Of a stretch of DNA of 37,338 bases, positions 14,832-23,782 are shown in pieces. The translations under genes were made by a program, and so were the position numbers. Source of the DNA: CAYLNK01 sp964384675. GTDB taxonomy: Bacteria; Acidobacteriota; Thermoanaerobaculia; UBA5066. The DNA lies in the NCBI GenBank assembly GCA_964384675.1, contig CAYLNK010000025.1:1-37338 (forward strand). The letters run 5' to 3'. Position 1 is the stretch's first letter. Each line of letters begins with the position of its first letter. Below the pieces are notes generated by a model that saw nothing but the letters and a program-made list of their open reading frames with translations, was not told the origin of the DNA and did not search any database.

Positions 14832-16130
14832 ATGACGACGCCCCTTCGCCGCGCCGCGCGGCTCGTTCCCGCCCTGACCGCGCTCGCCGCCTGCCTCGCC
14901 GCCCCCGCCGCCCCGCCCGGGCTCGTGACCGTCTCGGCGCGCCGCCTCCTGGACGTCGAGGCGGGCCGGATCGTCGAGAACGTCGTGGTGCGGATCGAAG
15001 GCGGCGTCGTCACCGCCGTCGAGCCGCGAAAGGCGGGAGAGACCGTGACGTACGACCTGGGCGACGTCACCCTGGTGCCCGGCCTGATCGACTGCCACAC
15101 CCACCTCGTCGGGCGTGAGGAGCAGACGCCCGACGAGGAGCTCCGCGAGTCGACGGCGCACGCCGCGCTCGAGGGCGCGGTCAACGCCAGGAAGACGCTG
15201 GAAGCCGGCTTCACCACCGTGCGGGACCTGGGGAGCCGCGACTTCGCCGACGTGGCGCTCCGGGACGTGATCGCGTCGGGGGAGCTGGCTGGCCCGCGGA
15301 TGCTGGTCGCCGTGAAATCGCTTTCGGCGACCGGCGGGCACGGGGACCGCAACGAGATCCCCTTCGACTTCGAGGTGCACCGCTACTCGGCCGTGGCCGA
15401 TGGAGGGGAGGAAGTCCGCAAGAAGGTCCGCGAGAACGTGAAGTACGGCGCGGACTGGATCAAGGTCCTGGCGACGGGCGGCGTGATGTCGAAGGGCACC
15501 GACCCGCGTTCGGCCGACTACTCCGAGGAGGAGCTGCGCGCCGCCGTGGCGGCCGCCCGGGAGAAGGGACGCGACGTGGCGGCGCACGCCCACGGCGCCG
15601 AGGGGATCCGCCGCGCGGCCCGGGCGGGCGTTCGGTCCGTCGAGCACGCGTCGATGCTGGACGACGCGGCGGTCGCCGCGGTGAAGGAGAACGGCACGTT
15701 CCTCGTCCCGAACCCGTACACCAGCTCCCAGATCCTCTCCCGCGGCAAGGCCGGTGGCTTCACCGACTACCAGATCGAGAAGTCCCGTTCGGTCTACACG
15801 CTGAAGATGGAGAGCCTGAAGCGCGCCATCCGCGAGGGCCTCCCGATCGCGTACGGGACGGATTCCGGCGTGCAGGCGCACGGGGAGAACGGCAAGCAGC
15901 TCACGATCTTCGTGGAGGCCGGGATGACCCCGCTCCAGGCGATCCGGACCGCGACGACCGTCGCCGCGCGGCTCCTCCGGATGGAGACCCGGATCGGACG
16001 GATCGCCAAGGGCTTTGCCGGCGACCTCGTCGCCGTCGCCGGGAACCCGCTCGAGAAGGTGGCGGTGCTCGAGGCGCCCGTTTTCGTGATGAAGGACGGC
16101 AGGGTCGCGCTCGTCCGTACGACGCGCTGA
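14832..16130 (+). CDS. Lipoprotein amidohydrolase family protein
   Basis: A 432-residue metal-dependent hydrolase of the amidohydrolase superfamily (imidazolonepropionase/Xaa-Pro-dipeptidase-like group). An N-terminal lipoprotein signal ends in the lipobox LAAC (C21), so it is probably membrane anchored. The metal site is visible: HTH in PGLIDCHTHL (H89, H91), Lys in WIKVLATGG (about 211), His in AAHAHG (about 251), His in SVEHAS (about 272) and Asp in AYGTDSG (about 343). The C-terminal strand region (GFAGDLVAVAGNPL) completes the split beta-sandwich. Such exported members cleave peptides or cyclic amides; substrate is unknown. The ATG at 14832 is supported by the lipobox signal and by the TACAAT hexamer 6 bases upstream. 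Confidence 0.9.
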   Translation: MTTPLRRAARLVPALTALAACLAAPAAPPGLVTVSARRLLDVEAGRIVENVVVRIEGGVVTAVEPRKAGETVTYDLGDVTLVPGLIDCHTHLVGREEQTPDEELRESTAHAALEGAVNARKTLEAGFTTVRDLGSRDFADVALRDVIASGELAGPRMLVAVKSLSATGGHGDRNEIPFDFEVHRYSAVADGGEEVRKKVRENVKYGADWIKVLATGGVMSKGTDPRSADYSEEELRAAVAAAREKGRDVAAHAHGAEGIRRAARAGVRSVEHASMLDDAAVAAVKENGTFLVPNPYTSSQILSRGKAGGFTDYQIEKSRSVYTLKMESLKRAIREGLPIAYGTDSGVQAHGENGKQLTIFVEAGMTPLQAIRTATTVAARLLRMETRIGRIAKGFAGDLVAVAGNPLEKVAVLEAPVFVMKDGRVALVRTTR

Positions 16131-16421
16131 CCGCGAGACATCGGCGGGCCGCTCCGCGACCTTCGGGACGGGACCTCGCGGCGGTCGGCGGCGTCGTGCC
16201 CCACAACCCGGGTCCGGGCCCGGCGCACCCCAGCCCCGGCTGTAGATTTCCGGACACTCTGTCCCCTTTCCTTCAACGGGAAGAGCCGGGCGCTGCGATC
16301 CGTTCTCCGTCGCATGATCGTCCGCGGCCCGCTCCGGAGGCGGCTTCAGGTGCACGAACGGGCCGGTCTGGCAGGCATGGCACGGATGGTGAAAAGAGGT
16401 CCACGTACGGAGATCACCACC
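16131..16421 (+). other. Intergenic region before the NHLP-peptide operon
   Basis: The 291-base gap holds a GC-rich self-complementary stretch near 16205-16222 (GGGTCCGGGCCCGG) that may end the amidohydrolase transcript. Lower-GC sequence follows near 16240-16280, where a TAGATT hexamer at 16242-16247 could be part of a promoter. I found no convincing ORF with a ribosome binding site in it. An in-frame extension of the peptide gene to 16314 lacks family-like sequence. Confidence 0.35.
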
Positions 16422-16673
16422 ATGTCCCAGAAGAACGTGGAGCTCATCATCGGAAAGCTGGCGACGGACGAGGAGTTCCGCCAGCAGTTCCAGAAGGACC
16501 CGGCCCGGGCCCTCCTCGGCTGCACCGATCGAGGGCTCGAGCTGACACCGTGTGAGCTGACGGCCCTCGTCGCCACCGACCCCGCGGCCTACGACCGGTT
16601 CGCCGACTCCCTCGACCCGCGGCTCCTCAAGGCGAGCCTGCGCTCCTGCCAGATCGAGAGGGGCCGCCCGTGA
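16422..16673 (+). CDS. Os1348/NHLP-clan small peptide (RiPP precursor-like)
   Basis: An 83-residue protein whose N-terminal two thirds (MSQKNVELIIGKLATDEEFR, QQFQKDPARAL, LELTPCELTAL) fits the pattern I recall for the Os1348 family of the NHLP/Nif11-related leader-peptide clan. Many members are precursors of ribosomally made, modified peptides; some have no known maturase. Cysteines at 34, 44 and 76. The short tail after LDPRLLKASL (RSCQIERGRP) would be the only core-like segment; there is no Gly-Gly cleavage site. GGAG 9 bases before the ATG supports this start. Its stop overlaps the GTG of the TolC gene (GTGA), so it is the first gene of the efflux operon. Export or regulation by the downstream pump is inference; no modifying enzyme is adjacent. 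Confidence 0.7.
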   Translation: MSQKNVELIIGKLATDEEFRQQFQKDPARALLGCTDRGLELTPCELTALVATDPAAYDRFADSLDPRLLKASLRSCQIERGRP

Positions 16674-18256
16674 GCCGCCTCCTCCTGATTCCCGCGGCGC
16701 TCCTGGCCGCCTCGCTGCCGGCGAGCGGAGCCTCGCATCCGGTCTCCCTCGCCGAGGCGACGGAGCGGGCGCTCGCGAAGAACCACGACATCGCGATCCA
16801 GCGCGAGGGGCTCACCATCGCCGGCGCGCAGCTGCTCAGGACCGAGTCGGCCTACGAGCCGACGTTCCGGCTCGACACCCGCTACCGGGACCGCACCGAT
16901 CCGGTGAACTCCCTGCTTTCTGGCGCCCCCGCGGGTGAGGACGGTCCCAGCACGTCGGGCCTCTCCACCTCGGCCGGCCTCAGCGCGCTCCTCCCCACCG
17001 GCGCCACCGTCTCCCTGTCGACGGCGGTGACGCGCGAGCGGGCGAGCAGCACGTTCGCGCTCCTTTCGCCGTCGTACTCCACGTCCTTCGGCCTCGACGT
17101 CCGCCAGCCGCTGCTCCAGAGCCGCGCGATCGACCCGGCCCGGCGTGCCATCCGCGTCGCGAGGCTCGAGCGGGACCGCTCGACGCACGCCCTCCGGCGG
17201 ACGGTCACCGAGACGGTCGCCGCCGTCGAGCGCGCGTACTGGACGCTCGTCGCCGCCCGCCGCGACCTCGCCGTGCGCCGCTCCAGCGTCGCCCTCGCCA
17301 CCGAGCAGCAGTCCGATTCGCAGGCGCGCATCGACGCCGGGACCCTGCCGGAGTCCGACCTCGCGCAGCCGGTCGCCGAGCTGGCGCGCCGCAAGGGCGA
17401 GCTCTTCGCGGCCGAGGAGAACGTCCGGCGTGCCGAGAACGCGCTCAAGTCTCTCGTCCTGGACGACCCGGCCGATCCGCTCTGGAACGACCCGCTCGAG
17501 CCGACCGACCAGCCCGACGTGACCTTCCGCCCGGTCGACCTCCAGAAGACCCTCGCCACCGCGAGGGAGAAGAGGCCCGAGGTCGCCGACGCGGCGACCG
17601 TGCTCGCCCGTCAGGAGGTCGATCTCACCGCGGCCCGGGACCGGATCCTGCCGCAGCTCGACCTGGTGGGGTCGTACGCGCGCCGGGGGCTCGCCGGCAG
17701 CCAGAACCCGAACGCGCGCTCGATCACCGGCGCCCCGCTCGTCGTGCCGGAGATGGTGGACGGCGGGCTGGGTCGCTCCTTCGGGACGATCGGTGAGAAC
17801 CGCTTCCCCGACGCTTCCATCGGGCTCGCCCTGACGCTCCCGATCGGGAACACCGCGGCTCGGCAGGACGTCGCCATCGCCGACGCCGGGCGCCGGCAGT
17901 CCGCGCTCGCGCTCGCCCAGCTGAAGCAGCGGGTCGAGGTCGAGGTCCGCAACGCCGTCACGTCGCTCGAGACGGCCGCCCAGCGGATCGAGGCGGCGCG
18001 AGCCGGCCTGAAGGCCGCGGAGACGCAGCTGGGCGCCGAGAAGGAGCGCTTCGCCGTGGGCCTCTCGACCAACTTCTTCGTGCTGACCCGCCAGAACGAC
18101 CTGGCGCTCGCGGCCGTCACCGAGACCGCCGCCTCCGCCGACTACGCAAAGGCCCTCACCGAGCTGTCCCGCGCCACGGGGACGCTGCTCGAGGAGCGCC
18201 GCATCCAAGTTGCCAATGACGCCCCGGCGAGCCGGGCCGATGGAGCCTCCAGATGA
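16670..18256 (+). CDS. TolC-family outer membrane efflux protein
   Basis: A 528-residue outer membrane factor. A signal peptide covers residues 1-20 (LLLIPAALLAASLPASG). Two outer-membrane-efflux repeats follow, each beginning with a coiled-coil helix (first VSLAEATERALAKNHDIAIQ, second half from about residue 290, LQKTLATAREKRPEVADAAT). The protein forms the trimeric channel of a tripartite pump. It starts with GTG inside the stop of the peptide gene (GTGA), and its own TGA overlaps the adaptor's ATG (ATGA), so translation of all three is coupled. A Ser/Thr-rich segment at about 85-145 probably makes the first transmembrane strands. Length is slightly above the usual 430-480 residues. Confidence 0.9.
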   Translation: MSRLLLIPAALLAASLPASGASHPVSLAEATERALAKNHDIAIQREGLTIAGAQLLRTESAYEPTFRLDTRYRDRTDPVNSLLSGAPAGEDGPSTSGLSTSAGLSALLPTGATVSLSTAVTRERASSTFALLSPSYSTSFGLDVRQPLLQSRAIDPARRAIRVARLERDRSTHALRRTVTETVAAVERAYWTLVAARRDLAVRRSSVALATEQQSDSQARIDAGTLPESDLAQPVAELARRKGELFAAEENVRRAENALKSLVLDDPADPLWNDPLEPTDQPDVTFRPVDLQKTLATAREKRPEVADAATVLARQEVDLTAARDRILPQLDLVGSYARRGLAGSQNPNARSITGAPLVVPEMVDGGLGRSFGTIGENRFPDASIGLALTLPIGNTAARQDVAIADAGRRQSALALAQLKQRVEVEVRNAVTSLETAAQRIEAARAGLKAAETQLGAEKERFAVGLSTNFFVLTRQNDLALAAVTETAASADYAKALTELSRATGTLLEERRIQVANDAPASRADGASR

Positions 18257-19344
18257 AGCCTGCCAACACGATGAGCCTCCCCCTCCGGCGGGAGGTCCCC
18301 ACCACCGCAATCCTGCTTCTCTCCTCCATCATCCTGCTCGCCCTTTCACTCCTCGGCTGCGGGAACGCCGGGGCGTCAGCTTCCCCCTCCCGGACCACGG
18401 CCCCCGCGCCGCCCCCGATCAAGGTGACGGCGTCGACGGTCGAGTCGAAGGTCCTTCCCCGCCGCCTCGAGGTGACGGGCGCCCTCGTCGCCGACGAGAC
18501 CGCCGACGTCGCCGCCGAGCGCGACGGCCGCGTCGCCCGGGTGCTCGTGGAGCGCGGTACGTTCGTCGAGAAGGGTGCCGTGATCGCGCTCCTCGACCCG
18601 CGCGAGGCGCGCGCTACGCTCGACCAGGCGACGGCCCAGCACGCCTGGGCCGAGAGCGAGGTGAGGCGCTACGCCGAGCTCCGCAAGAAGGAGGTCGTGG
18701 CGAAGTCCGAGCGCGAGCGGAAGGAGACCGAGCGCGACCTCGCCAAGGCTTCTCTCGACATGGCCCAGAAGGGCTTCGAGGACACCACCATCCGCGCCCC
18801 GTTCTCCGGCGTCATCTCCGAGAAGAAGATCTCCGAGGGAGCGTTCGTGCGTCGCGGCCAGGCCGTCGCCGGCCTCGTGAAGGTCGACCCGCTGCGGGCC
18901 GAGCTCGCCATCCCGGAGTCGGCCGTCTCCGCCGTCAAGGTGGGCCAGAAGGTCGACCTCTACGTCCAGACGTTCCCCGGCCGCACCTTCGACGGGAAGA
19001 TCGCCTACGTCGGCCCCTCGCTGAAGTCCGAGGCCCGAACCCTCGTGGTGGAGGCCGTCCTTTCGAATCACGACCGCCTGCTCAAGCCGGGCCTCTTCGC
19101 GACGGCGTCCATCGAGCTCCCGGTCAGCTCCCCGCTCGTCCTCGCGCCCGCTGCCGCGATCGTCACCCAGGCGGGAATCTCCCGGGCCTTCGTGCTGGGC
19201 GCCGACGGGGTCTCCGAGCGGCTCGTCTCCCTCGGCGACCGCTACGGCGACCGCGTCGAGGTGAAGGGCGGGCTCGCCGCCGGCGACCGTGTCGTCCTGA
19301 CTCCCGACCGCCGGCTCGCCGACGGCCTCCAGATCGCCCGATAG
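18253..19344 (+). CDS. RND efflux periplasmic adaptor (lipoprotein)
   Basis: A 363-residue membrane fusion protein linking the RND pump to TolC. Residues 20-36 form a lipoprotein signal with the lipobox SLLGC (C36). The biotinyl-lipoyl-like halves are DVAAERDGRVARVLVERGTF (about 78-97) and DTTIRAPFSGVISEKKISEG (about 177-196), separated by a charged coiled-coil hairpin (about 118-168). Beta-barrel and membrane-proximal domains follow (AYVGPSLKSEARTLVVEAVL, then LKPGLFATASIEL). This order is standard for the AcrA/HlyD group. The ATG at 18253 overlaps the TolC stop (ATGA); M7 is another possible start with the same signal peptide. The permease begins 22 bases after the stop. Confidence 0.93.
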   Translation: MKPANTMSLPLRREVPTTAILLLSSIILLALSLLGCGNAGASASPSRTTAPAPPPIKVTASTVESKVLPRRLEVTGALVADETADVAAERDGRVARVLVERGTFVEKGAVIALLDPREARATLDQATAQHAWAESEVRRYAELRKKEVVAKSERERKETERDLAKASLDMAQKGFEDTTIRAPFSGVISEKKISEGAFVRRGQAVAGLVKVDPLRAELAIPESAVSAVKVGQKVDLYVQTFPGRTFDGKIAYVGPSLKSEARTLVVEAVLSNHDRLLKPGLFATASIELPVSSPLVLAPAAAIVTQAGISRAFVLGADGVSERLVSLGDRYGDRVEVKGGLAAGDRVVLTPDRRLADGLQIAR

Positions 19345-19366
19345 GCAGCCCGAGGAACCAGCCGCC

Positions 19367-22300
19367 ATGCAGGCTCTCGCCCGCCTCTGCGTCCGCCGCC
19401 CCGTCTTCGCCTCGGTCCTGATCCTCACGCTGATCGTCGTCGGCGGCGTGGGCTACAGCCGCCTCGGCACCGACCGCTACCCGAAGGTGGACTTCCCCAC
19501 GATCTCGATCATCACCCGCCTCGACGGCGCGGCCCCGGAGGAGATCGAGACCGAGGTGACCGACAAGATCGAGGAGTCGGTCAACACCATCGCCGGCATC
19601 GACGAGCTGCAGTCGACCTCGGCCGAGGGGATCTCCCAGGTCTTCATCACGTTCGTCCTGGAGAAGAGCGCCGACGTCGCCGCGCAGGAGGTGCGGGACA
19701 AGGTGAACCGCGTCCTGGCCGACCTGCCGAAGGGGATCGACGCGCCGATCGTCGAGAAGCTCGACCCCGATGCCACGCCGATCCTCTCGGTCGCGATGGC
19801 GAGCCCGCGCTCGCTCCGCGAGACCACCGAGTTCGCCGACAAGGTGTTCCGCCGGCAGCTGGAGTCGATCAACGGCGTCGGCCAGGTGCTCGTCCTCGGG
19901 GGCCGCTCCCGCCGCATCAACGTCCGTCTCGACGCCGAGCGGCTCCGCTCCTACGGCCTCACCGCCGTCGACGTCCAGCGCGCCCTCCAGACCCAGAACG
20001 TCAAGATCCCGGGCGGTACGCTGAAGAGCGGCGCCAGCGAGGCGACGGTCCGCGTCTACGGTCGGGTCACCGACCCGAAGAAGTTCGAGACGATCGTCGT
20101 CTCCGAGCGGAACGGCCTGCCGATCCGGATCGGCGACGTCGCGACGGTGGAGGACGGCGAGGAGGAAGCGGTCACCGCCGCCTCCCGCGACGGAAAGGCG
20201 ACCGTCCTCCTCTCCGTCCGAAAGCAGTCGGGCACCAACACCCTCGAGGTGATCAACCGGGTCAAGGAACGGCTCAGGGAGCTCGCGCCCCAGCTCCCGT
20301 CCGGCTACTCGCTGGAGATCGTGCGGGACCAGGGGCAGTTCATCACCGCCGCGGTCGACACCGTCAAGGAGCACCTCGTCGTCGGCGGCTTCCTGGCCGC
20401 GCTCGTGGTGCTCCTGTTCCTGGGCAACCTGCGCTCGACGATCATCGCGGCCATCGCGATCCCGACCTCGATCGTCGCGACGTACGCGTTGATGTACGCC
20501 ATGGGCTTCACGCTCAATGTGCTGACGCTCCTCGCCCTCACGCTCGCGGTCGGGATCGTCATCGACGACGCCATCGTCGTCCTCGAGAACATCTTCCGGT
20601 TCGTCGAGGAGAAGCGGATGTCGCCGTTCCAGGCGGCGATCGACGCGACGAAGGAGATCGGGCTGGCCGTCCTGGCGACGACGCTCTCCCTCGTCGCCGT
20701 GTTCCTGCCGGTGGCGTTCATGGGCGGCATCGTGGGCCGCTTCATGAACTCGTTCGGCCTCACGATGGCCTTCGCCATCCTCGTCTCGCTCCTGGTCTCC
20801 TTCACGCTCACCCCGATGCTCTCCGCCCGGTGGCTGAAGGTGCCGGAGCGGAAGCCGGGCGCCGGGAGCCACGGCTCGAGCAAGAGCCAGGGCTTCTACC
20901 GCCTCGTCGACGGCGCGTATCACGCCATGCTGCGCTGGTCGATCGGCCACCGCTGGGCGGTCGTCGTCGTCTCGATCCTCGTCCTCTTCTCGACGGGCCC
21001 TCTCTTCAAGGCGGTCCCGAAGAACTTCCTGCCGTTCGACGACGAGTCGCAGTTCGAGGTGAACTACCGGCTCCCCGAGGGCTCCTCGCTCGAAGCCACG
21101 GAGATCCTGGGCAACCGGATGTCGCGCGAGATCAAGGAGCTTCCCGGCGTCGACTACGCGATCCTGACCGTGGGCGGCGACGCCAAGCGGACACCCAACG
21201 CCGGCACGATCTACGTGAAGCTCGTCGACCCGAAGCGCCGGAAGGAGCCCCAGGCGAAGCTGATGGACCGCGTGCGCAAGGAGGTCTTCACGCGGCACGC
21301 GAACCTCCGCACCGACGTCTCCTACGTCAACGCGTTCTCCGGCGGCGTGAAGAACACCGAGATCATGTACGTCGTCAACGGCCCCGACCTCGCGAAGCTG
21401 TCGCAGATCTCCGAGCACCTGCAGGGGAAGCTGAAGGCGATGCCGGGCGTGGTCGACGTCGACTCGTCCCTCATCTTCGGGAAGCCCGAGATCGGCGTGA
21501 CGGTGGCGCGCGACAAGGCGTCCGACCTGGGCGTCTCGGTGGCGAACGTGGCCGAGACGCTCCGGGTCCTGGTCGGCGGCGTGAAGGTGAGCGCCTTCGA
21601 CGACGGCGGCGAGCAGTACGACGTCTATCTCCGCGCCCGGCCCGAGGACCGCGGCGACTCGACCTCCCTGGCCCGTTTCACCGTGCCGTCGTACCGCCTC
21701 GGCGCGGTGCCGCTCGAGGACGTGACGTCCCTCAAGCCGGGCACCGGCCCCTCCGAGATCAACCGCCTGAACCGGCGCCGGCAGGTGACGATCTTCGCCA
21801 ACATCCTGCCCGGCACCTCCTCCGAGACCGCCATCAAGATGCTGGTGGCCGAGACCCAGGCGATGAAGCTCGACCCCGCCTACTCGGCCCGCTTCATCGG
21901 CCGCTCCAAGGAGCAGGGACGCGCCGCGCAGAACTTCATCCTGGCGTTCGGCCTGTCGTTCATCTTCATGTACCTGATCCTGGCGGCCCAGTTCGAGAGC
22001 TGGCTCCACCCGATCACGATCCTCCTGGCGCTCCCCCTCACGGTGCCGTTCGCGCTCCTCTCGATCCTCATCTTCGGGCAGTCTCTGAACATCTTCACGT
22101 CGCTCGGTCTCCTCGTCCTCTTCGGCGTCGTCAAGAAGAACTCGATCCTCCAGGTCGAGTTCGCCAACCAGCTCCGCGAACGGGGCATGGACCGCGACTC
22201 CGCGGTCATCGAGGCGAGCCGGGAGCGGCTGCGCCCGATCCTGATGACGACGCTGGCCTTCGTGGCCGGCATGCTGCCGCTCCTCGTCTCGTCGGGCGCC

Positions 22301-22507
22301 GGCGCCGGCACGAACCGCGCGATCGGCTCGATCATCGTCGGCGGGCAGTCGCTGGCCCTGGTCCTGACGCTCCTGGCGACGCCCGTCGCCTACTCGCTCT
22401 TCGACGACGCGCAGCTCGGGCTCGCGCGCCTCTCGCGGCGGCTGGGCGGGCTCCTCCGCGGCCGTCCCGACGCGACCGTCCCGGCCGCCGAGCCGGAGCA
22501 CGTGTGA
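19367..22507 (+). CDS. RND (HAE1-type) efflux permease
   Basis: A 1046-residue inner membrane proton-driven exporter. The layout is the classic one: a first transmembrane helix at about 12-30, a large periplasmic porter loop, helices 2-6 at about 340-470, a second porter loop and helices 8-12 at about 865-1025. The proton-relay Asp pair is visible in LAVGIVIDDAIVVLENIFR (about residues 400-401). The motif ending in NxxLQVEF (KKNSILQVEFANQLRERG) and the DPD...PILSVA region fit the HAE1 drug/hydrophobe branch, not the heavy-metal (CusA) branch. The ATG follows GAGGA by 10 bases. It is the last gene of the operon that starts with the NHLP-like peptide. Confidence 0.95.
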   Translation: MQALARLCVRRPVFASVLILTLIVVGGVGYSRLGTDRYPKVDFPTISIITRLDGAAPEEIETEVTDKIEESVNTIAGIDELQSTSAEGISQVFITFVLEKSADVAAQEVRDKVNRVLADLPKGIDAPIVEKLDPDATPILSVAMASPRSLRETTEFADKVFRRQLESINGVGQVLVLGGRSRRINVRLDAERLRSYGLTAVDVQRALQTQNVKIPGGTLKSGASEATVRVYGRVTDPKKFETIVVSERNGLPIRIGDVATVEDGEEEAVTAASRDGKATVLLSVRKQSGTNTLEVINRVKERLRELAPQLPSGYSLEIVRDQGQFITAAVDTVKEHLVVGGFLAALVVLLFLGNLRSTIIAAIAIPTSIVATYALMYAMGFTLNVLTLLALTLAVGIVIDDAIVVLENIFRFVEEKRMSPFQAAIDATKEIGLAVLATTLSLVAVFLPVAFMGGIVGRFMNSFGLTMAFAILVSLLVSFTLTPMLSARWLKVPERKPGAGSHGSSKSQGFYRLVDGAYHAMLRWSIGHRWAVVVVSILVLFSTGPLFKAVPKNFLPFDDESQFEVNYRLPEGSSLEATEILGNRMSREIKELPGVDYAILTVGGDAKRTPNAGTIYVKLVDPKRRKEPQAKLMDRVRKEVFTRHANLRTDVSYVNAFSGGVKNTEIMYVVNGPDLAKLSQISEHLQGKLKAMPGVVDVDSSLIFGKPEIGVTVARDKASDLGVSVANVAETLRVLVGGVKVSAFDDGGEQYDVYLRARPEDRGDSTSLARFTVPSYRLGAVPLEDVTSLKPGTGPSEINRLNRRRQVTIFANILPGTSSETAIKMLVAETQAMKLDPAYSARFIGRSKEQGRAAQNFILAFGLSFIFMYLILAAQFESWLHPITILLALPLTVPFALLSILIFGQSLNIFTSLGLLVLFGVVKKNSILQVEFANQLRERGMDRDSAVIEASRERLRPILMTTLAFVAGMLPLLVSSGAGAGTNRAIGSIIVGGQSLALVLTLLATPVAYSLFDDAQLGLARLSRRLGGLLRGRPDATVPAAEPEHV

Positions 22508-22557
22508 CGGGGGTCACTCGCACGCGCCGTCCAGCCGACCGACGAGCCTCGAGTTGC

Positions 22558-22563
22558 TAGACT
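22558..22563 (+). promoter_or_regulatory. -10 element for leaderless secreted-protein transcript
   Basis: TAGACT ends exactly 6 bases before the ATG at 22570. A weak -35 candidate (CCGACC) lies 17 bases upstream at 22535-22540. No ribosome binding site precedes the ATG. Confidence 0.5.
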
Positions 22564-22569
22564 AGACGC

Positions 22570-23169
22570 ATGAAGAAGAAGACCCTGGTCGCCCTCCTCG
22601 GTGCCCTGGTGCTCGCGGTCCCGGCTTCCGCGCAGAACCTGCTGACGAACCCGGACTTCACGACCGACCTGAGCGGTTGGACGGCGACCGGGAACGGCAC
22701 CTCCCTCTATCTGTCCTCCCAGGGCAGCACGGCTCTGGGCTCGGCCGACCTGGGCGCGGATCAGGACATGAGCATCACGCTCTCCCAGTGCATCGCCGTG
22801 ACCGCGCTGTCGCTGTACGACCTGCGGACCGATACCCACACGGTCTCCGGCGCCGGCCAGAACGGCGTTTTCGTACGGTTCTTCTCGGGCGCGGGCTGCA
22901 CCGGCAGCGACCTCGGCTCGCTCCCGACCGACACGACGGTCTCCGTGCCGAACCCCGTCGACGGCACCAGCTGGCTCCGGCGCACCCGCTCCTCCCTGGC
23001 CGCTCCCGCCGGCGCGGTGAGCGCGAGCGTGCAGCTCTTCGTCTCCGTCATCAGCTCGAAATCCCCGAAGCCGCTGGGCGGCGGCTTCACGGCCGAGGTG
23101 TACTTCGACCACGCCTTCTTCGGCGCGGCCGGCACCCCGGTCACGCTCCAGTCGCTGGACGCCGAGTAG
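22570..23169 (+). CDS. Secreted protein, first of a tandem paralogous pair
   Basis: A 199-residue protein with a clear signal peptide (MKKKTLVALLGALVLAVPAS, cleavage before AQN). The mature part begins NLLTNPDFTTDLSGWTATGN, a pattern common at the start of carbohydrate-binding-like jelly-roll modules, and ends GTPVTLQSLDAE. Two cysteines (in SQCIAV and in SGAGCTGSDLG) could form a disulfide. The whole protein is collinear with the next gene's product. No catalytic motif is visible, so a binding or structural role on the cell surface or outside the cell is a guess. Starts at ATG 22570, with a TAGACT hexamer 6 bases upstream. A 10-base gap separates it from its paralogue, so they are probably one transcript. 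Confidence 0.75.
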   Translation: MKKKTLVALLGALVLAVPASAQNLLTNPDFTTDLSGWTATGNGTSLYLSSQGSTALGSADLGADQDMSITLSQCIAVTALSLYDLRTDTHTVSGAGQNGVFVRFFSGAGCTGSDLGSLPTDTTVSVPNPVDGTSWLRRTRSSLAAPAGAVSASVQLFVSVISSKSPKPLGGGFTAEVYFDHAFFGAAGTPVTLQSLDAE

Positions 23170-23179
23170 GTCACCCGAA

Positions 23180-23782
23180 GTGAGATTCCGCCCGCTCTCC
23201 CTCGTTCTCGCCGCTCTGTGCGCCGGCGCTCCGGCTGCCGCCCAGAACCTCCTCACGAATCCCGAGTTCACCTCCAGCCTGAGCGGCTGGAGCTCGATCG
23301 GGAACGGGACGGCCACGCACGACCCGTCGATCGGCTCGACGGCCCTCGGGGCAGTCGTCCTCTCGGCCGGCGTCGGCCAGACCGCGACGATCGCCCAGTG
23401 CGTCGCGGTCTCCGCCGCGAGCCAGTACGACCTGAAGCACCAGACCCACTACTCCGGCGGTGGCGGCCCGAGCTCCACGAACACCGTCCTCGTCCGGTTC
23501 TTCTCGGGCGCCGGCTGTACGGGAACCGACCTCGGTACGATCGGGACGAACAGCGACATCGCGGTCTCCGGGATCGATCCGACGAACTGGTTCAGCCGCC
23601 AGCGCCTGGCCTTGACGCCTCCGGCGGGCTCGCTGAGCGCACGGGTGGAGCACTCGGCGATCTACGACGTCGCGCCGACGGGGCCGGCCGGAGGACCCGC
23701 GCCCGCCACCGTGTTCGGGGACCACTCGTTCTTCGGGCTCACCGGGACCCCCGTCACGCTCCAGACGTTCGACGGGGAGTAG
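23180..23782 (+). CDS. Secreted protein, second of a tandem paralogous pair
   Basis: A 200-residue paralogue of the preceding gene. Shared landmarks in the same order are a signal peptide ending AAAQN, NLLTNPEFTSSLSGW, GSTALG, a Gln-Cys (AQCVAV), the VRFFSGAGCTGTDLG block, a late Trp and the C-terminal GTPVTLQTFDGE. The family seems to be a jelly-roll-like exported protein of unknown function. The start is a GTG at 23180, just before the basic signal peptide n-region (RFRPLSL). Its 3' end overlaps the convergent desaturase gene by 29 bases. Confidence 0.75.
   Translation: MRFRPLSLVLAALCAGAPAAAQNLLTNPEFTSSLSGWSSIGNGTATHDPSIGSTALGAVVLSAGVGQTATIAQCVAVSAASQYDLKHQTHYSGGGGPSSTNTVLVRFFSGAGCTGTDLGTIGTNSDIAVSGIDPTNWFSRQRLALTPPAGSLSARVEHSAIYDVAPTGPAGGPAPATVFGDHSFFGLTGTPVTLQTFDGE

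Noticed and set aside
16314..16421. Longer start for the NHLP-like peptide at 16314
   Set aside because: The extra residues are basic and unlike the family; a ribosome binding site precedes 16422.
19163..22501. A 1112-residue open frame antisense to the RND permease
   Set aside because: Low-complexity, highly charged, no family; it mirrors codon-position bias of the real permease gene.
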